Positions 7,986 to 16,522 of a stretch of DNA of 37,883 nt are shown in pieces. This DNA is from a virus, in the IMG/VR virus record IMGVR_UViG_3300035204_002396, positions 1 to 37,883 of that record; one strand, 5' to 3'. A model generated the notes under the pieces. The model did no database searches, was not told the origin of the DNA, and saw nothing but the letters and a program-made list of their open reading frames with translations. Each line of letters begins with the position of its first letter. Within the stretch, counting starts at the first letter, position 1. The translations under genes and the position numbers were made by a program.

Positions 7986-8285
7986 ATGGAAACTATTGAT
8001 TTTCAGTTCTTTTTTAATACCATTGCTGGTATCTTTACTTTCTTTTTAGGTATAGTTATTAAGTCTTTTTGGGAGAGGATAAAAGAGACGGAAAAAGCCT
8101 GTGAAGAGCTCGAAAGACATCACGAGAAAGACTTAAAGGAGGCGAGAGCTCAATTAAACCATTTAGCCCTAAGTTTGCCCGAAAAATATGTTTCTAAAGG
8201 AGATTTTGATAATCTTGTAAAAACTGTTCATCACCGATTTGACAGATTAGAGGAGAAAATAGACCATTTATCCGAAAGAAATTGA
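7986..8285 (+). CDS. Small membrane-anchored coiled-coil protein
   Basis: 99 residues. Residues about 6-27 (FQFFFNTIAGIFTFFLGIVI) form one strongly hydrophobic transmembrane segment with no cleavage site. The rest is charged and heptad-like (ETEKACEELERHHEKDLKEAR, then VHHRFDRLEEKIDHLSER), predicting a cytoplasmic or periplasmic coiled coil. The LPEKYVSKGDFDNLVKTVHHRFDRL segment resembles small phage membrane proteins often seen near lysis genes, but no endolysin or spanin partner lies here, so a holin or spanin role is only a possibility. It starts with ATG in a divergent gap without a clear Shine-Dalgarno sequence. Its TGA overlaps the -35 box of the next promoter. Confidence 0.7.
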   Translation: METIDFQFFFNTIAGIFTFFLGIVIKSFWERIKETEKACEELERHHEKDLKEARAQLNHLALSLPEKYVSKGDFDNLVKTVHHRFDRLEEKIDHLSERN

Positions 8286-8310
8286 CTCTAATTAAAAAAC
8301 ATCCTAAACT
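8282..8310 (+). promoter_or_regulatory. Promoter with predicted +1 at the GTG start 8317
   Basis: TTGACT (8282-8287), 17-base spacer, TAAACT (8305-8310), then six bases to GTG 8317. The predicted initiation point is the start codon itself. It would drive the long unit 8317-25126. The downstream part overlaps the inverted repeat 8300-8317. Confidence 0.5.
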
Positions 8311-8317
8311 CAGGATG
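8300..8317 (+). repeat. Perfect inverted repeat ending on the start codon
   Basis: CATCCT (8300-8305), loop AAACTC, AGGATG (8312-8317). The repeat spans the -10 box and ends on the first base of the GTG. In a leaderless mRNA it would not be transcribed, so it could be an operator. In read-through RNA it would form a hairpin that hides the AGG and the start codon. Confidence 0.5.
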
Positions 8318-9174
8318 TGCGTTATATTTTAATAAACGACTTTTTTTCTGAGGACTTAGCTGGGGGCGGTCATGCTGGGGGAGCAGCGTTAAATGACGAA
8401 ATAATCCTCGATATTTTTACCAGAAAAGGGGAAGATATACTCAAAATTAAAAGCTCTAAACTGTCCGAAAGCTTTCTAGAGCAGCAAAAAGATTCCTTTT
8501 TTATTATTTCCAATTTTTTTCAAATACCTCCTAACATATTCGAAAAACTAAAAGAATTAAATTATTTAATATATGCTCATGATTACAAGTTTGTAGGGCA
8601 TATGAACCCCGCTGTATATGATAATTTTTTAGTTCCCAAAGAAGAGCTTATATTTGTAGATTTCTTTGAAAAAGCTAAAAGCATTATATGCCAAACTAAT
8701 TTCCAAAAATTAATTTATGATAAAAATTTGGGCCATGATAATACAGTAAATTTTTCAGGGAATTTATGGGATAAAGAGTCTTTTGACTTTATGAGACGGA
8801 AATCTCGAAACAAAAAAAGGAAAGAGGTTTTTTCTGTAGTTAAATCTATGTACGACCAAAAAGGTGTGCCCGAAGCAATAAAATTTTGCATCCATAATCG
8901 TCTAGACTACGAGCTTATTTTTGATAAAAATCATAACAATTTTTTAAATAAACTTTCAACAAATAAAGGCTTAGTTTTTTGGCCCAAAACGCCAGAAACT
9001 TGTGGCAGAATGATTTTAGAGGCTAAAATGATGAACTGTATCGTCTTCACTAATGAATTATTAGGAGCCTCTCATGAACCTTGGTATTCTCATGACGGGG
9101 AGACTCTTATATCCGTAATGGAATCCAAACATGACGAAATACATGAATTAATAAAAAATATCGCTGAAAATTGA
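8317..9174 (+). CDS. GT-B glycosyltransferase-like protein
   Basis: 285 residues from GTG 8317; an ATG two bases earlier is out of frame and quickly stopped. The N-terminus MRYILINDFFSEDLAGGGHAGGAALND resembles GT4-type enzymes with an acceptor-binding Gly loop. The middle IICQTNFQKLIYDKNL is the usual hinge and VFSVVKSMYDQKGVPEAIKF begins the donor lobe. The C-terminal PETCGRMILEAKMMNCIVFTNE matches the E-x7-E-type donor site of this fold (consensus 'pE.fGr..lEA...G'). It is shorter than typical GT4 enzymes (350-400). First gene of the long unit; overlaps the next by TTGA. Confidence 0.75.
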   Translation: MRYILINDFFSEDLAGGGHAGGAALNDEIILDIFTRKGEDILKIKSSKLSESFLEQQKDSFFIISNFFQIPPNIFEKLKELNYLIYAHDYKFVGHMNPAVYDNFLVPKEELIFVDFFEKAKSIICQTNFQKLIYDKNLGHDNTVNFSGNLWDKESFDFMRRKSRNKKRKEVFSVVKSMYDQKGVPEAIKFCIHNRLDYELIFDKNHNNFLNKLSTNKGLVFWPKTPETCGRMILEAKMMNCIVFTNELLGASHEPWYSHDGETLISVMESKHDEIHELIKNIAEN

Positions 9175-9962
9175 CACGCTTTAAACATAAATATTTATGC
9201 GGTAATGCATTTAAAGAGCTATGTAAATACTCTTGTTCTCATTACACTGACGCTCGTAGTCATGATTTTGATTTCAGAGTTAAACATGAAGTTGAAAACA
9301 ATTATGTTTTTGTCAAAACAGAATATTTAGGTCATTTTTTTAAATATATAAAATTAGATTTTCCATTCGTTTTATTTACTCATAATTCTGATTTACCAAT
9401 AGATGAAAATTTTTTAAATTACATAGAAAATCCTCAAGTTCAATTATGGTACGGTCAAAACATAAACATAGATCATCCTAAAGTTAAATCTATACCAATA
9501 GGATTAGCTAATCCAAAGTGGGCTCACGGCAATCCTAATAATATGGATAAAGCTATAAATAGAGCTCACTGGAAGGATAAAGAAAATCTAGTATATTGCA
9601 ATTTTGACATAGGTACTAACCCGTTCGAACGTAGTGTTTGCCTAGAGGAGACAGGTCTCGAAATGGCTGCTAGAGTTAGCTCTGAAGAGTATTTAAAGCA
9701 AACTGGTAAATCTTATTTCACTCTTTCGCCAAATGGCAACGGTATTGATTGCCATAAACATTGGGAATCTTTTCATTTAAAAACTATCCCAATCGTTACC
9801 AAAAGTAAAAATATAGATTTTTATAACCACTTACCTTTTTTAGTGATTGATAGCTGGAAGGAATACAGAAATTTAGATTTATCCCAAGAACTTTACGATA
9901 AAATTTGGGGAAACTTTGATCCATCGACTTTATTTTTCGAAAATTACGTTAAAAATATATGA
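9171..9962 (+). CDS. Exostosin-like (GT47-type) glycosyltransferase
   Basis: 263 residues. The start is TTG at 9171, overlapping the previous stop (TTGA). No other start codon gives a complete domain, so coupling is assumed. The diagnostic block is SPNGNGIDCHKHWESF with KTIPIV (about 186-208), the donor-site region of exostosin-like proteins that are frequent in aquatic viruses. VKSIPIGLANPKW (105-117) is the typical preceding strand. LFTHNSDLPID lies in the N-terminal lobe. A transfer role onto a glycan or protein is expected; donor unknown. Ends with an ATGA overlap. Confidence 0.75.
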   Translation: MTRFKHKYLCGNAFKELCKYSCSHYTDARSHDFDFRVKHEVENNYVFVKTEYLGHFFKYIKLDFPFVLFTHNSDLPIDENFLNYIENPQVQLWYGQNINIDHPKVKSIPIGLANPKWAHGNPNNMDKAINRAHWKDKENLVYCNFDIGTNPFERSVCLEETGLEMAARVSSEEYLKQTGKSYFTLSPNGNGIDCHKHWESFHLKTIPIVTKSKNIDFYNHLPFLVIDSWKEYRNLDLSQELYDKIWGNFDPSTLFFENYVKNI

Positions 9963-10666
9963 GCATTTTAAATGTAGATAAAATTTTTGTTCTTCACTAC
10001 ACGAAGCTGGAAGAAAGAAAAAAAAGGCTAGATGAATACTTAAATCTTAATAATATAGATGTTGAATATATATTAGATTTTGACCAAGAAGAACTTACTA
10101 AAGAAATTATTGATGAATGGTATAACGCTGATCCAACAAAATACCACAAAACTATAGACCAGTGCTATAAAGAAAGAAGCGCTCCTTACAGAGAAATTAA
10201 TAAAGCGGAAATATCTTGCACGATTAAACATTATTTAGGAATAAAATCTGTAGCTGAAAAATGTGATAATTATGGTCTTGTGCTGGAGGATGATGTTATT
10301 TTTGTAGAAGAATTCCCAAAACATTTTAATAATTTTTTAGAAAAGACACCGAGTGATTGGGGTGCTATATTTATGGGTTGTTGCGCTGGATTAAGAGTAC
10401 CTAAATCTTATTTAAAAGAAGGGGTAATAGCTTACGAAATACCTCATCCAGCGTCAAGAGGTGGAGATTCGTATATCTTAAAGAAAGAAGTGGCTAAAAA
10501 GATAGCAGAGACAATGAAGCCTTTTAATACTATAAGTGATTGGGAATTAGCCTATCAGCTTTACTTGCATGATGTTAAAACTTACTGGTGGGAACCCCCA
10601 TTAGTGGTGCAAGGTTCGGAAACTGGTCTTTACCCGACAACTCTTAACGATGATCATCATAGGTAA
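9959..10666 (+). CDS. GT25-family glycosyltransferase
   Basis: 235 residues. KIFVLHYTKLEERKKRLDEYL (8-28) is the opening of family 25 (LPS galactosyltransferase / procollagen galactosyltransferase family). INKAEISCTIKHYLGIKSV follows, then GLVLEDDVIF (106-115) with the metal-binding EDD, and a HPASRGGDSYILKKEVAKKI acceptor-side segment. Known family members transfer galactose or glucose to LPS and, in eukaryotes and mimiviruses, to hydroxylysine of collagen. That is suggestive beside a collagen-like gene, but no lysyl hydroxylase is seen here. ATGA overlap before; the next ATG abuts its stop. Confidence 0.88.
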   Translation: MSILNVDKIFVLHYTKLEERKKRLDEYLNLNNIDVEYILDFDQEELTKEIIDEWYNADPTKYHKTIDQCYKERSAPYREINKAEISCTIKHYLGIKSVAEKCDNYGLVLEDDVIFVEEFPKHFNNFLEKTPSDWGAIFMGCCAGLRVPKSYLKEGVIAYEIPHPASRGGDSYILKKEVAKKIAETMKPFNTISDWELAYQLYLHDVKTYWWEPPLVVQGSETGLYPTTLNDDHHR

Positions 10667-11326
10667 ATGAGCAAAAAAATCATTAGCTATTGTTTATGGG
10701 GGGATAACCCTAAGTACACTATTGGCGCTTTAAAAAATGCCGATTTAGCTTTAAAAATTTACCCCGATTGGACTTGTAGATATTACATAGGCAAATCGAC
10801 GCCTAACACTATTATAAATGATTTAATTAATAAGGAAAATACTGAAGTATTTGTAATGAGTGAAGAAGGAGATTGGAGGGGGATGTTTTGGAGATTTTTC
10901 CCTGCCTCTGAACCAGATGTAGAAGTTATGATTTCTAGAGATACAGACTCTAGATTAGGAGAAAGAGAAAAAGCGGCTGTAGACGAATGGATGGAGAGTG
11001 AAAAGTCCTTTCATATAATGAGAGATCACCCTCTTCATTTAACGGAAATATTAGGTGGAATGTGGGGTGTAAAAAGTGGCGTAATTCCAAACATGCAATC
11101 ATTAATTAAAGATTTTGACAAAGGGGATTTTTGGCAAGTAGATCAACAATTTCTTAAACGGCAAATTTATCCTTTAGTATCTCAAAAAAATTTAATTTGC
11201 GTGCATGATGAATACTTTGAAAAAAAACCCTTTCCCACTCGTCGCCCCGAAGGAATTGAAAAGCTTAATTACCCAATTCATTATGTGGGAAAAGCTTTTG
11301 ATGAAAATGATAACCCCTGCCAATGA
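10667..11326 (+). CDS. Putative glycosyltransferase with DTD motif
   Basis: 219 residues. ISYCLWGDNPKYTIGALKNADLA at the N-terminus, then GMFWRFFP (72-79) and ISRDTDSRLGERE (89-101) with a DxD-like DTD at 92-94, HIMRDHPLH and ILGGMWGVKSG. This set of blocks defines a small GT-A-like group common in aquatic viruses and bacteria, whose donor is not known to me. The ATG directly follows the preceding TAA with no gap; a weak AGG is seven bases upstream. ATGA overlap with the next gene. Confidence 0.75.
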   Translation: MSKKIISYCLWGDNPKYTIGALKNADLALKIYPDWTCRYYIGKSTPNTIINDLINKENTEVFVMSEEGDWRGMFWRFFPASEPDVEVMISRDTDSRLGEREKAAVDEWMESEKSFHIMRDHPLHLTEILGGMWGVKSGVIPNMQSLIKDFDKGDFWQVDQQFLKRQIYPLVSQKNLICVHDEYFEKKPFPTRRPEGIEKLNYPIHYVGKAFDENDNPCQ

Positions 11327-11940
11327 GCACTGTATTAATAACACCAACCAGTAGTGGTTCTGGTTTAATTAGAGATTTAATTACCCCGCCTGTAGCAAAC
11401 GGTGGAGAAGGTAGTAGGATAAAAAGGCATCAATTAAATCCTGAAATGCCTGATCACATCTCTAGAGTATTATATTTATATTCTCATCCTTACAACTGTC
11501 TTATTTCCTACTTAAAAAGAGGCTTTGCTAGAATGGGAGGAATTTTTTCGCCTCCAGAACTTCAAGACGAATTTGAAGGAATAATGGCTGGCAATAAAAA
11601 CGGAATGGGGCTTTATGATTACTTGAGCAGAGGTAAAGACTACGCGGGTATAGAAAATCATTTTCAATCTTATTTTTCCTACGAAGAAAGAAAATATGAT
11701 ATAATGTTCGTAAAATATGAAAGTCTCCCTGAGACAATTGAAGACGTGTTGGATTGGTTTCAATTATCCGAAGCAGAAAAACAACGTTGTTTGAAAGAAT
11801 TTAATTTTACGGAAAGAAAATCTGATTGGAATACTGAAAACGAAGACGTTAAAAAGGCGTTAGAAACAATATTGGGAAATCATGCATTATTTATATCTAA
11901 CCTTCCCGATGTGACAATTAAATTAAGGCGCACTGAATGA
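11323..11940 (+). CDS. Sulfotransferase-like protein
   Basis: 205 residues. The region LYLYSHPYNCLISYLKRGFARM (about 49-70) has the shape of the 3'-phosphate-binding region of sulfotransferases (R/Y-x-P-x-x-x-x-x-S), and MFVKYESLPETIEDVLDWFQL (about 127-148) matches the 'vkYEdL' segment that follows it. The N-terminal TPTSSGSGLIRDLI replaces the usual P-loop-like PAPS motif (TxxSGSt) in a recognisable form. Sulfate transfer from PAPS to a sugar is therefore plausible but the protein is short and divergent. It lies inside the glycosyltransferase run with ATGA overlaps at both ends. Confidence 0.55.
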   Translation: MSTVLITPTSSGSGLIRDLITPPVANGGEGSRIKRHQLNPEMPDHISRVLYLYSHPYNCLISYLKRGFARMGGIFSPPELQDEFEGIMAGNKNGMGLYDYLSRGKDYAGIENHFQSYFSYEERKYDIMFVKYESLPETIEDVLDWFQLSEAEKQRCLKEFNFTERKSDWNTENEDVKKALETILGNHALFISNLPDVTIKLRRTE

Positions 11941-12887
11941 AAATAGCTTTTCATACAAATGAAATTAATGTAAGAGGCACAGAATTGGCTACCTATAGGT
12001 ATGCGGATTATAATGAATCTATTTTAAATAATGAATCAATTTACATTGCTGGCCCTACTACTTCCAAATTCGAACATCCTTTAGCGGCAGAGAAATTTGG
12101 AAAAAGATTTAATGTATTTAGATATCAAAAATGGGACGAAGTTCAAGATATTCTTGATGAAGAAAAAGTTGATGTATTGTACATGCAAAAAGGTGGGGAA
12201 TTTGATGGAAAAGTTTCTAAAAAAACAAAAACATGCATACACTCCATTTTCCAAAACTATGATCCCCACGGAGACGTATATGCCTATATCTCTGAGTGGC
12301 TTTCTGAGAAAATGACAAAAGGTTCAAGCCCCTATGTTCCTTATATCGTTGAATTAGAAAACATTAAAGGAGACCTTCGAGAAGAATTAGGTATACCCGA
12401 AAACGCTACTGTATTCGGGAGAACTGGCGGCCCAGACCAATTTGACATTCCATTTGTTTACCAAGCTATAACGGATATTTTAGATAAAAGAAATGATATT
12501 TACTTTTTATTTTTATATACTAATGAATTTTATAATCACGAAAGAATAAAATACATAAAAGCAACGGCTGACGAACAATTTAAAGTTAAATTTATAAATA
12601 CCTGTGACGCTATGATACACGCCAGACGTATGGGTGAATCATTTGGAATGGCAATAGCAGAGTATTCTCTTAAAAATAAACCAGTGGTAACCGCATTAGG
12701 CGGTAACGACTTAGCTCATATACATATGCTTCAAAGAACGGGTGTTTATTATAACGATTATAATAGCCTTTTGAAAGTATTATCAGAAATGAAAAAAGGA
12801 GATTTCGAACATTTAGATTGGAATATGTATAAAAATTATACGCCCGAATTAGTTATGGCAAAATTTCAAGAAGTTTTTCTTTCGTAA
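11937..12887 (+). CDS. GT-B glycosyltransferase, GT4-like
   Basis: 316 residues. The N-terminal MKIAFHTNEINVRGTELATYRYADYNESIL is a signature of a phage/algal-virus transferase group (RGTE acceptor loop). The interlobe VPYIVELE is followed by a donor lobe with VFGRTGGPDQFDI (159-171), INTCDAMIHARRMGESFGMAIAEYS in pieces around 220-244 (E234 and E242 of the donor site) and NKPVVTALGGND. Complete and slightly shorter than average for the family. Cytoplasmic. ATGA overlap at its start; TAATG at its end. Confidence 0.82.
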   Translation: MKIAFHTNEINVRGTELATYRYADYNESILNNESIYIAGPTTSKFEHPLAAEKFGKRFNVFRYQKWDEVQDILDEEKVDVLYMQKGGEFDGKVSKKTKTCIHSIFQNYDPHGDVYAYISEWLSEKMTKGSSPYVPYIVELENIKGDLREELGIPENATVFGRTGGPDQFDIPFVYQAITDILDKRNDIYFLFLYTNEFYNHERIKYIKATADEQFKVKFINTCDAMIHARRMGESFGMAIAEYSLKNKPVVTALGGNDLAHIHMLQRTGVYYNDYNSLLKVLSEMKKGDFEHLDWNMYKNYTPELVMAKFQEVFLS

Positions 12888-13816
12888 TGAAAAAAATAAG
12901 AGTCAATTTTGTTGATTTTTGGCCCGATTTTCAAAAAGATAATAATTATTTTTATCATTTATTATCTCAGAAGTATGATGTTCAAATAGATGAAGAAGGC
13001 TTAAATCCTGATTTGCTATTTTTCTCAGTTGATTACGACAAAATAAACGAAAGAGAGAGGTATAAAAATCAAAAATGTAAAAAAATATTTTTTACGGGAG
13101 AAAGCGTCTCGGCTAATTTTGATAATGAAAATTCTATAGATATTTCTAATCACCAAGCTGTTTATAGCATAGGTAAATGTGATTACGCTTTTACTTTTGA
13201 TTTCTCAAATGATCCTAGACATTTTAGGCTTCCTTTGTGGGTATTACAAATAGATTGGTTTAATAAAGAAGGATACGGAAACCCCGAGTATCTTTTGCCT
13301 TTAGATAAAATTCATGATAATGAATTTATAGCTCACCCTAAATCAGCTTTTTGCGCTTTCATATTTAATAATCCTATACCAGAAAGAGTAAACGCATTTA
13401 ATAAATTCTCTAGCTATAAAGAAGTGCATGGATACGGCAATCCTTTTAAAAATTGGTTTTATGGAGAAAGCAAAAAGTATAATATATTAAAAAATTACAA
13501 ATTTTCTATATGTTTTGAGAATAGACTATACGCGGGATATTACACAGAAAAACTCTTTCACGCTAAAACTGCGGGCACAGTACCCATCTATCATTCTGAT
13601 GAAAATGTTAAGCTTGACTTTAATGAAAAAAGTTTCATAAATTATAATGATTTTAATTCTTTAGATGAGTTAGTGAAATACGTTAAAGAAGTGGATTCTA
13701 ATGATGATCTTTATCTTAAATACGTTAATGAACCCTTATTTAAAGAACATACCGTAGACTCTAATTTCTACCCAGAAAATGTGTTGAAATTTTTTGATGA
13801 TGTTATTTTAAAGTAA
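12887..13816 (+). CDS. GT10 fucosyltransferase-like enzyme
   Basis: 309 residues. The diagnostic alpha-1,3-fucosyltransferase block lies at about 204-236: YKFSICFENRLYAGYYTEK followed by LFHAKTAGTVPIYHSD (consensus FENS..GYvTEKl..a...G.vPiY.G). The N-terminal half (KIFFTGESVSANF, CDYAFTFDF, RLPLWVL) also matches GT10, which transfers L-fucose from GDP-fucose to a GlcNAc or glucose residue. A GDP-mannose 4,6-dehydratase at 17490 makes the precursor of GDP-fucose, but a clear GDP-fucose synthase is not in the window. Overlaps the previous stop by one base. Confidence 0.88.
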   Translation: MKKIRVNFVDFWPDFQKDNNYFYHLLSQKYDVQIDEEGLNPDLLFFSVDYDKINERERYKNQKCKKIFFTGESVSANFDNENSIDISNHQAVYSIGKCDYAFTFDFSNDPRHFRLPLWVLQIDWFNKEGYGNPEYLLPLDKIHDNEFIAHPKSAFCAFIFNNPIPERVNAFNKFSSYKEVHGYGNPFKNWFYGESKKYNILKNYKFSICFENRLYAGYYTEKLFHAKTAGTVPIYHSDENVKLDFNEKSFINYNDFNSLDELVKYVKEVDSNDDLYLKYVNEPLFKEHTVDSNFYPENVLKFFDDVILK

Positions 13817-14914
13817 ATGAAGGTTTTAATAACAGGCTCGGGAGGCTTAATCGGAAGCCAAGCTGTTGATTTTTTTTATAAAAAAGGATTCGATATCATT
13901 GGTATAGATAATGATATGAGATCATATTTTTTTGGGCAAGAAGGCTCTAATAAGTCCAATATAGAGTCTCTTAAAACATGCTACACTAAGTACGAACACC
14001 ATTCTTTAGACATTAGAGACTACAAAGCTCTAGAAGAAATTTTTAAAAAAAATAAAATTGATATTATTATACACACAGCGGCGCAGCCTTCTCATGATTG
14101 GGCTTGTAAAGAACCTTTGACTGATTTTAGCGTAAATGCTAATGGCACTTTAAATTTATTGGAGTTAACTAGGAATTACTGCAAAGATTCTACATTTATT
14201 TTTACATCAACTAATAAAGTCTACGGCGATAGACCTAATTTTTCTTATGAGAATAAAGCTCCCGACTCGACTTATAAAAATTTATTTATTAAAGAGAAAA
14301 AAAATTGCTACGAAGCATGTTTTTACTCACAAGAAAAAGGGTGGCAAAATGATGCGTCTATAGATGAAACAATGCCCATTGACAACTCTAAGCATTCTAT
14401 ATTTGGAGCTTCTAAAGTAGCGGCAGACATCATGTGTCAGGAATACGGAAAATATTTTGATATGAATGTAGGCGTTTTCAGGGGCGGCTGCTTAACTGGA
14501 CCACATCATTCTGGGGTTGAGTTGCATGGGTTTTTGTCTTACTTAATTAAATGCGTTAAAAATAACAAGCATTATAAAATTTTTGGGTACAAAGGTAAAC
14601 AAGTTAGGGACAACATTCATTCCTTTGACCTCGTAAATATGTTTTGGCATTTTCACAATAGCCCCAAAAAAGGAGAAGTTTACAATGTTGGCGGCGGCAA
14701 AGAAAACGCTATTTCTATTTTAGAAGCTATCACAACAACGAATCTATTATTAGGAGTTAATTACGATAATTTCTCCATACAAAAAGAAAATAGAGAAGGA
14801 GACCATATTTGGTATATTTCAGATTTGTCCAAATTTAAATCTCATTTTCCTAAATGGTCTCTTAGGTACTCTTTAATTGATGTCATTCAACAAATTCTAG
14901 CTTCAAATAAATGA
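13817..14914 (+). CDS. NAD-dependent epimerase, CDP-paratose 2-epimerase-like SDR
   Basis: 365 residues. NAD-binding GSGGLIG at 7-13; ThrSer-Thr-Asn block TSTNKVYGD (130-138), typical of the CDP-paratose/CDP-tyvelose epimerase branch; substrate-side GVFRGGCLTGPHHSGVELHGF and QVRDNIHSFDLV, then GEVYNVGGG. The active-site YxxxK motif reads FGASK (196-200), so the catalytic tyrosine is replaced by Phe; I recall that close relatives share this, but could not check. A role in converting a nucleotide sugar is likely. Substrate uncertain; GDP-sugar or CDP-sugar both possible. Adjacent to the fucosyltransferase with zero spacing. Confidence 0.8.
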   Translation: MKVLITGSGGLIGSQAVDFFYKKGFDIIGIDNDMRSYFFGQEGSNKSNIESLKTCYTKYEHHSLDIRDYKALEEIFKKNKIDIIIHTAAQPSHDWACKEPLTDFSVNANGTLNLLELTRNYCKDSTFIFTSTNKVYGDRPNFSYENKAPDSTYKNLFIKEKKNCYEACFYSQEKGWQNDASIDETMPIDNSKHSIFGASKVAADIMCQEYGKYFDMNVGVFRGGCLTGPHHSGVELHGFLSYLIKCVKNNKHYKIFGYKGKQVRDNIHSFDLVNMFWHFHNSPKKGEVYNVGGGKENAISILEAITTTNLLLGVNYDNFSIQKENREGDHIWYISDLSKFKSHFPKWSLRYSLIDVIQQILASNK

Positions 14915-15615
14915 TCTTCACTAATACTAATGGCAAAAGGTGTTGCTTTGTCCATATTCCCCGCACTGGCGGCACTTACATAGAGCAAGCTATTTGTAAG
15001 ACTTATAGTATCAAATATGATCGTTCTAATGTTAAGTTTCTTTTGGGCATACAGAGCCTCACTGAACTTAATAAATGGTTCATGATGCAGCATTTGACAC
15101 TTAAAGAGATTCGTCTTTTTATTGAAAATAAACTTATCAAAGAATGCGATAGTTATTTTTCTATAGTCCGTAATCCCTACGATAGATTTGTGTCTTTATT
15201 TAAATACTGGAGCAAAAATAAGGGGGAAAATGGCTTAAACGAATTTTTGAGTAAAGTAGAGGGCATGGACCTTAATTCTTACGAGCATAAAGGAATTTTT
15301 TCGCAAAAAGAACATTTTCAAGCATTAAGGCTTGAAGATTGCAAGTATCACCTGTTACCTCAATTTGTTTATTTATCCGAGAATGATGGTATAGTTACAC
15401 CGGAAGTATTTAAATACGAAGAAATGAAAAAGATTAAAAAATACAGCGAAATACAAGTTGATATAAATTTCAACAAAGAACGCGCTAAAAATGCTCGTAA
15501 AAGTAATTTAATTTTTTTAACAGAGGGGCAGAAAGAAAGAATATATTCCTTATACAAGGATGATTTTCAAAATTTTAACTATACCAAACATTTAGAGAGA
15601 GGAAGCGATTTTTAA
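14911..15615 (+). CDS. Sulfotransferase (carbohydrate type)
   Basis: 234 residues. The 5'-phosphosulfate-binding loop is CFVHIPRTGGTYIEQAI (about 12-28), matching the Sulfotransfer_2 family (heparan/chondroitin sulfotransferases). The 3'-phosphate-binding block is YFSIVRNPYDRFVSLFKYW (82-100) with Arg88 and Ser95. Later segments (LLPQFVYLSEN, VFKYEEM) also fit. It should transfer sulfate from PAPS to a sugar hydroxyl in the cytoplasm. No PAPS synthase is in the window, so the donor would come from the host. ATGA overlap before; one base between its stop and the next ATG. Confidence 0.88.
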   Translation: MIFTNTNGKRCCFVHIPRTGGTYIEQAICKTYSIKYDRSNVKFLLGIQSLTELNKWFMMQHLTLKEIRLFIENKLIKECDSYFSIVRNPYDRFVSLFKYWSKNKGENGLNEFLSKVEGMDLNSYEHKGIFSQKEHFQALRLEDCKYHLLPQFVYLSENDGIVTPEVFKYEEMKKIKKYSEIQVDINFNKERAKNARKSNLIFLTEGQKERIYSLYKDDFQNFNYTKHLERGSDF

Positions 15616-15616
15616 A

Positions 15617-16522
15617 ATGAAAAATGTTATTGTCACCGGGGGTCAAGGTTTTATTGGAAGCAATTTAGTCGATAAATTAGTAGATGAAGGCTATAATGTA
15701 AGAGTAATAGATGATCAGTCTTCAGAAGCTAACGAACAATTTTACACAAATAATAAAGCGGAATATTTTAAAATATCTATTACTGATAAAGAACAATTAA
15801 TTTCAAAAAAAGTCTTTGAAAATGTTGATTTAGTTTTTCACTTAGCCGCAGAAGCTAGAATACAGCCAACTTTAGAGAGACCCGAAGAAGCTTGTTATAT
15901 TAATTTTTATGGAACTTGCGTAATTTTACAATTATGTAGAGAATTTGGGGTAAAACGTCTTGTATATTCAAGTACGTCATCCGCTTATGGATTAAAAAAT
16001 TCTATCCCTCTAAAGGAAGAGATGCCGAAAGACTGTCTCAATCCTTATTCTGTTTCCAAAAGCGCTGCTGAAGACTTATGCAAAATGTACTATACGCTTT
16101 GGGGTCTTGAAACGGTTAACTTTAGATATTTTAATGTTTACGGAGAAAGACAGCCATTAAAAGGTCAATATGCGCCTGTTATCGGAATTTTTCTTAGGCA
16201 AAGAGCCGCTGGACAACCAATGACTATTATTGGAGACGGAACACAGACTAGGGATTTTACTCATGTAAGTGATGTAGTTAAAGCTAATATTCTTGCTGCA
16301 ACATCCGCTAATAAAAATATTCTAGGAGAATTGTTTAATGTCGGCGCTGGAAGAAATCATTCTATTTTAGATATAGCCAAAATGATGGGTGGCGAATATG
16401 AATTTTTACCTCCTAGACTTGGAGAATCGCAAGATACTTTAGCTGATATTTCAAAAATTTCCACTATGCTTGATTATAATCCCTCTGTAAGATTAGAGGA
16501 TTGGATAAATGCAAATAAATGA
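15617..16522 (+). CDS. NAD-dependent UDP-sugar 4-epimerase (GalE/WbpP-like SDR)
   Basis: 301 residues. Complete SDR: NAD-binding GGQGFIG (8-14), HLAAEARIQPTLERP (75-89), catalytic Ser/Thr in VYSSTSSAYG (117-125), YSVSK at 144-148 with Tyr144 and Lys148, substrate block NFRYFNVYGERQP and a GDGTQTRDFTHVSDV segment. The pattern is that of UDP-glucose or UDP-GlcNAc 4-epimerases; exact sugar not determinable. It could provide UDP-galactose for the mutase encoded next. ATGA overlap with that gene supports a joint pathway. Confidence 0.87.
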   Translation: MKNVIVTGGQGFIGSNLVDKLVDEGYNVRVIDDQSSEANEQFYTNNKAEYFKISITDKEQLISKKVFENVDLVFHLAAEARIQPTLERPEEACYINFYGTCVILQLCREFGVKRLVYSSTSSAYGLKNSIPLKEEMPKDCLNPYSVSKSAAEDLCKMYYTLWGLETVNFRYFNVYGERQPLKGQYAPVIGIFLRQRAAGQPMTIIGDGTQTRDFTHVSDVVKANILAATSANKNILGELFNVGAGRNHSILDIAKMMGGEYEFLPPRLGESQDTLADISKISTMLDYNPSVRLEDWINANK

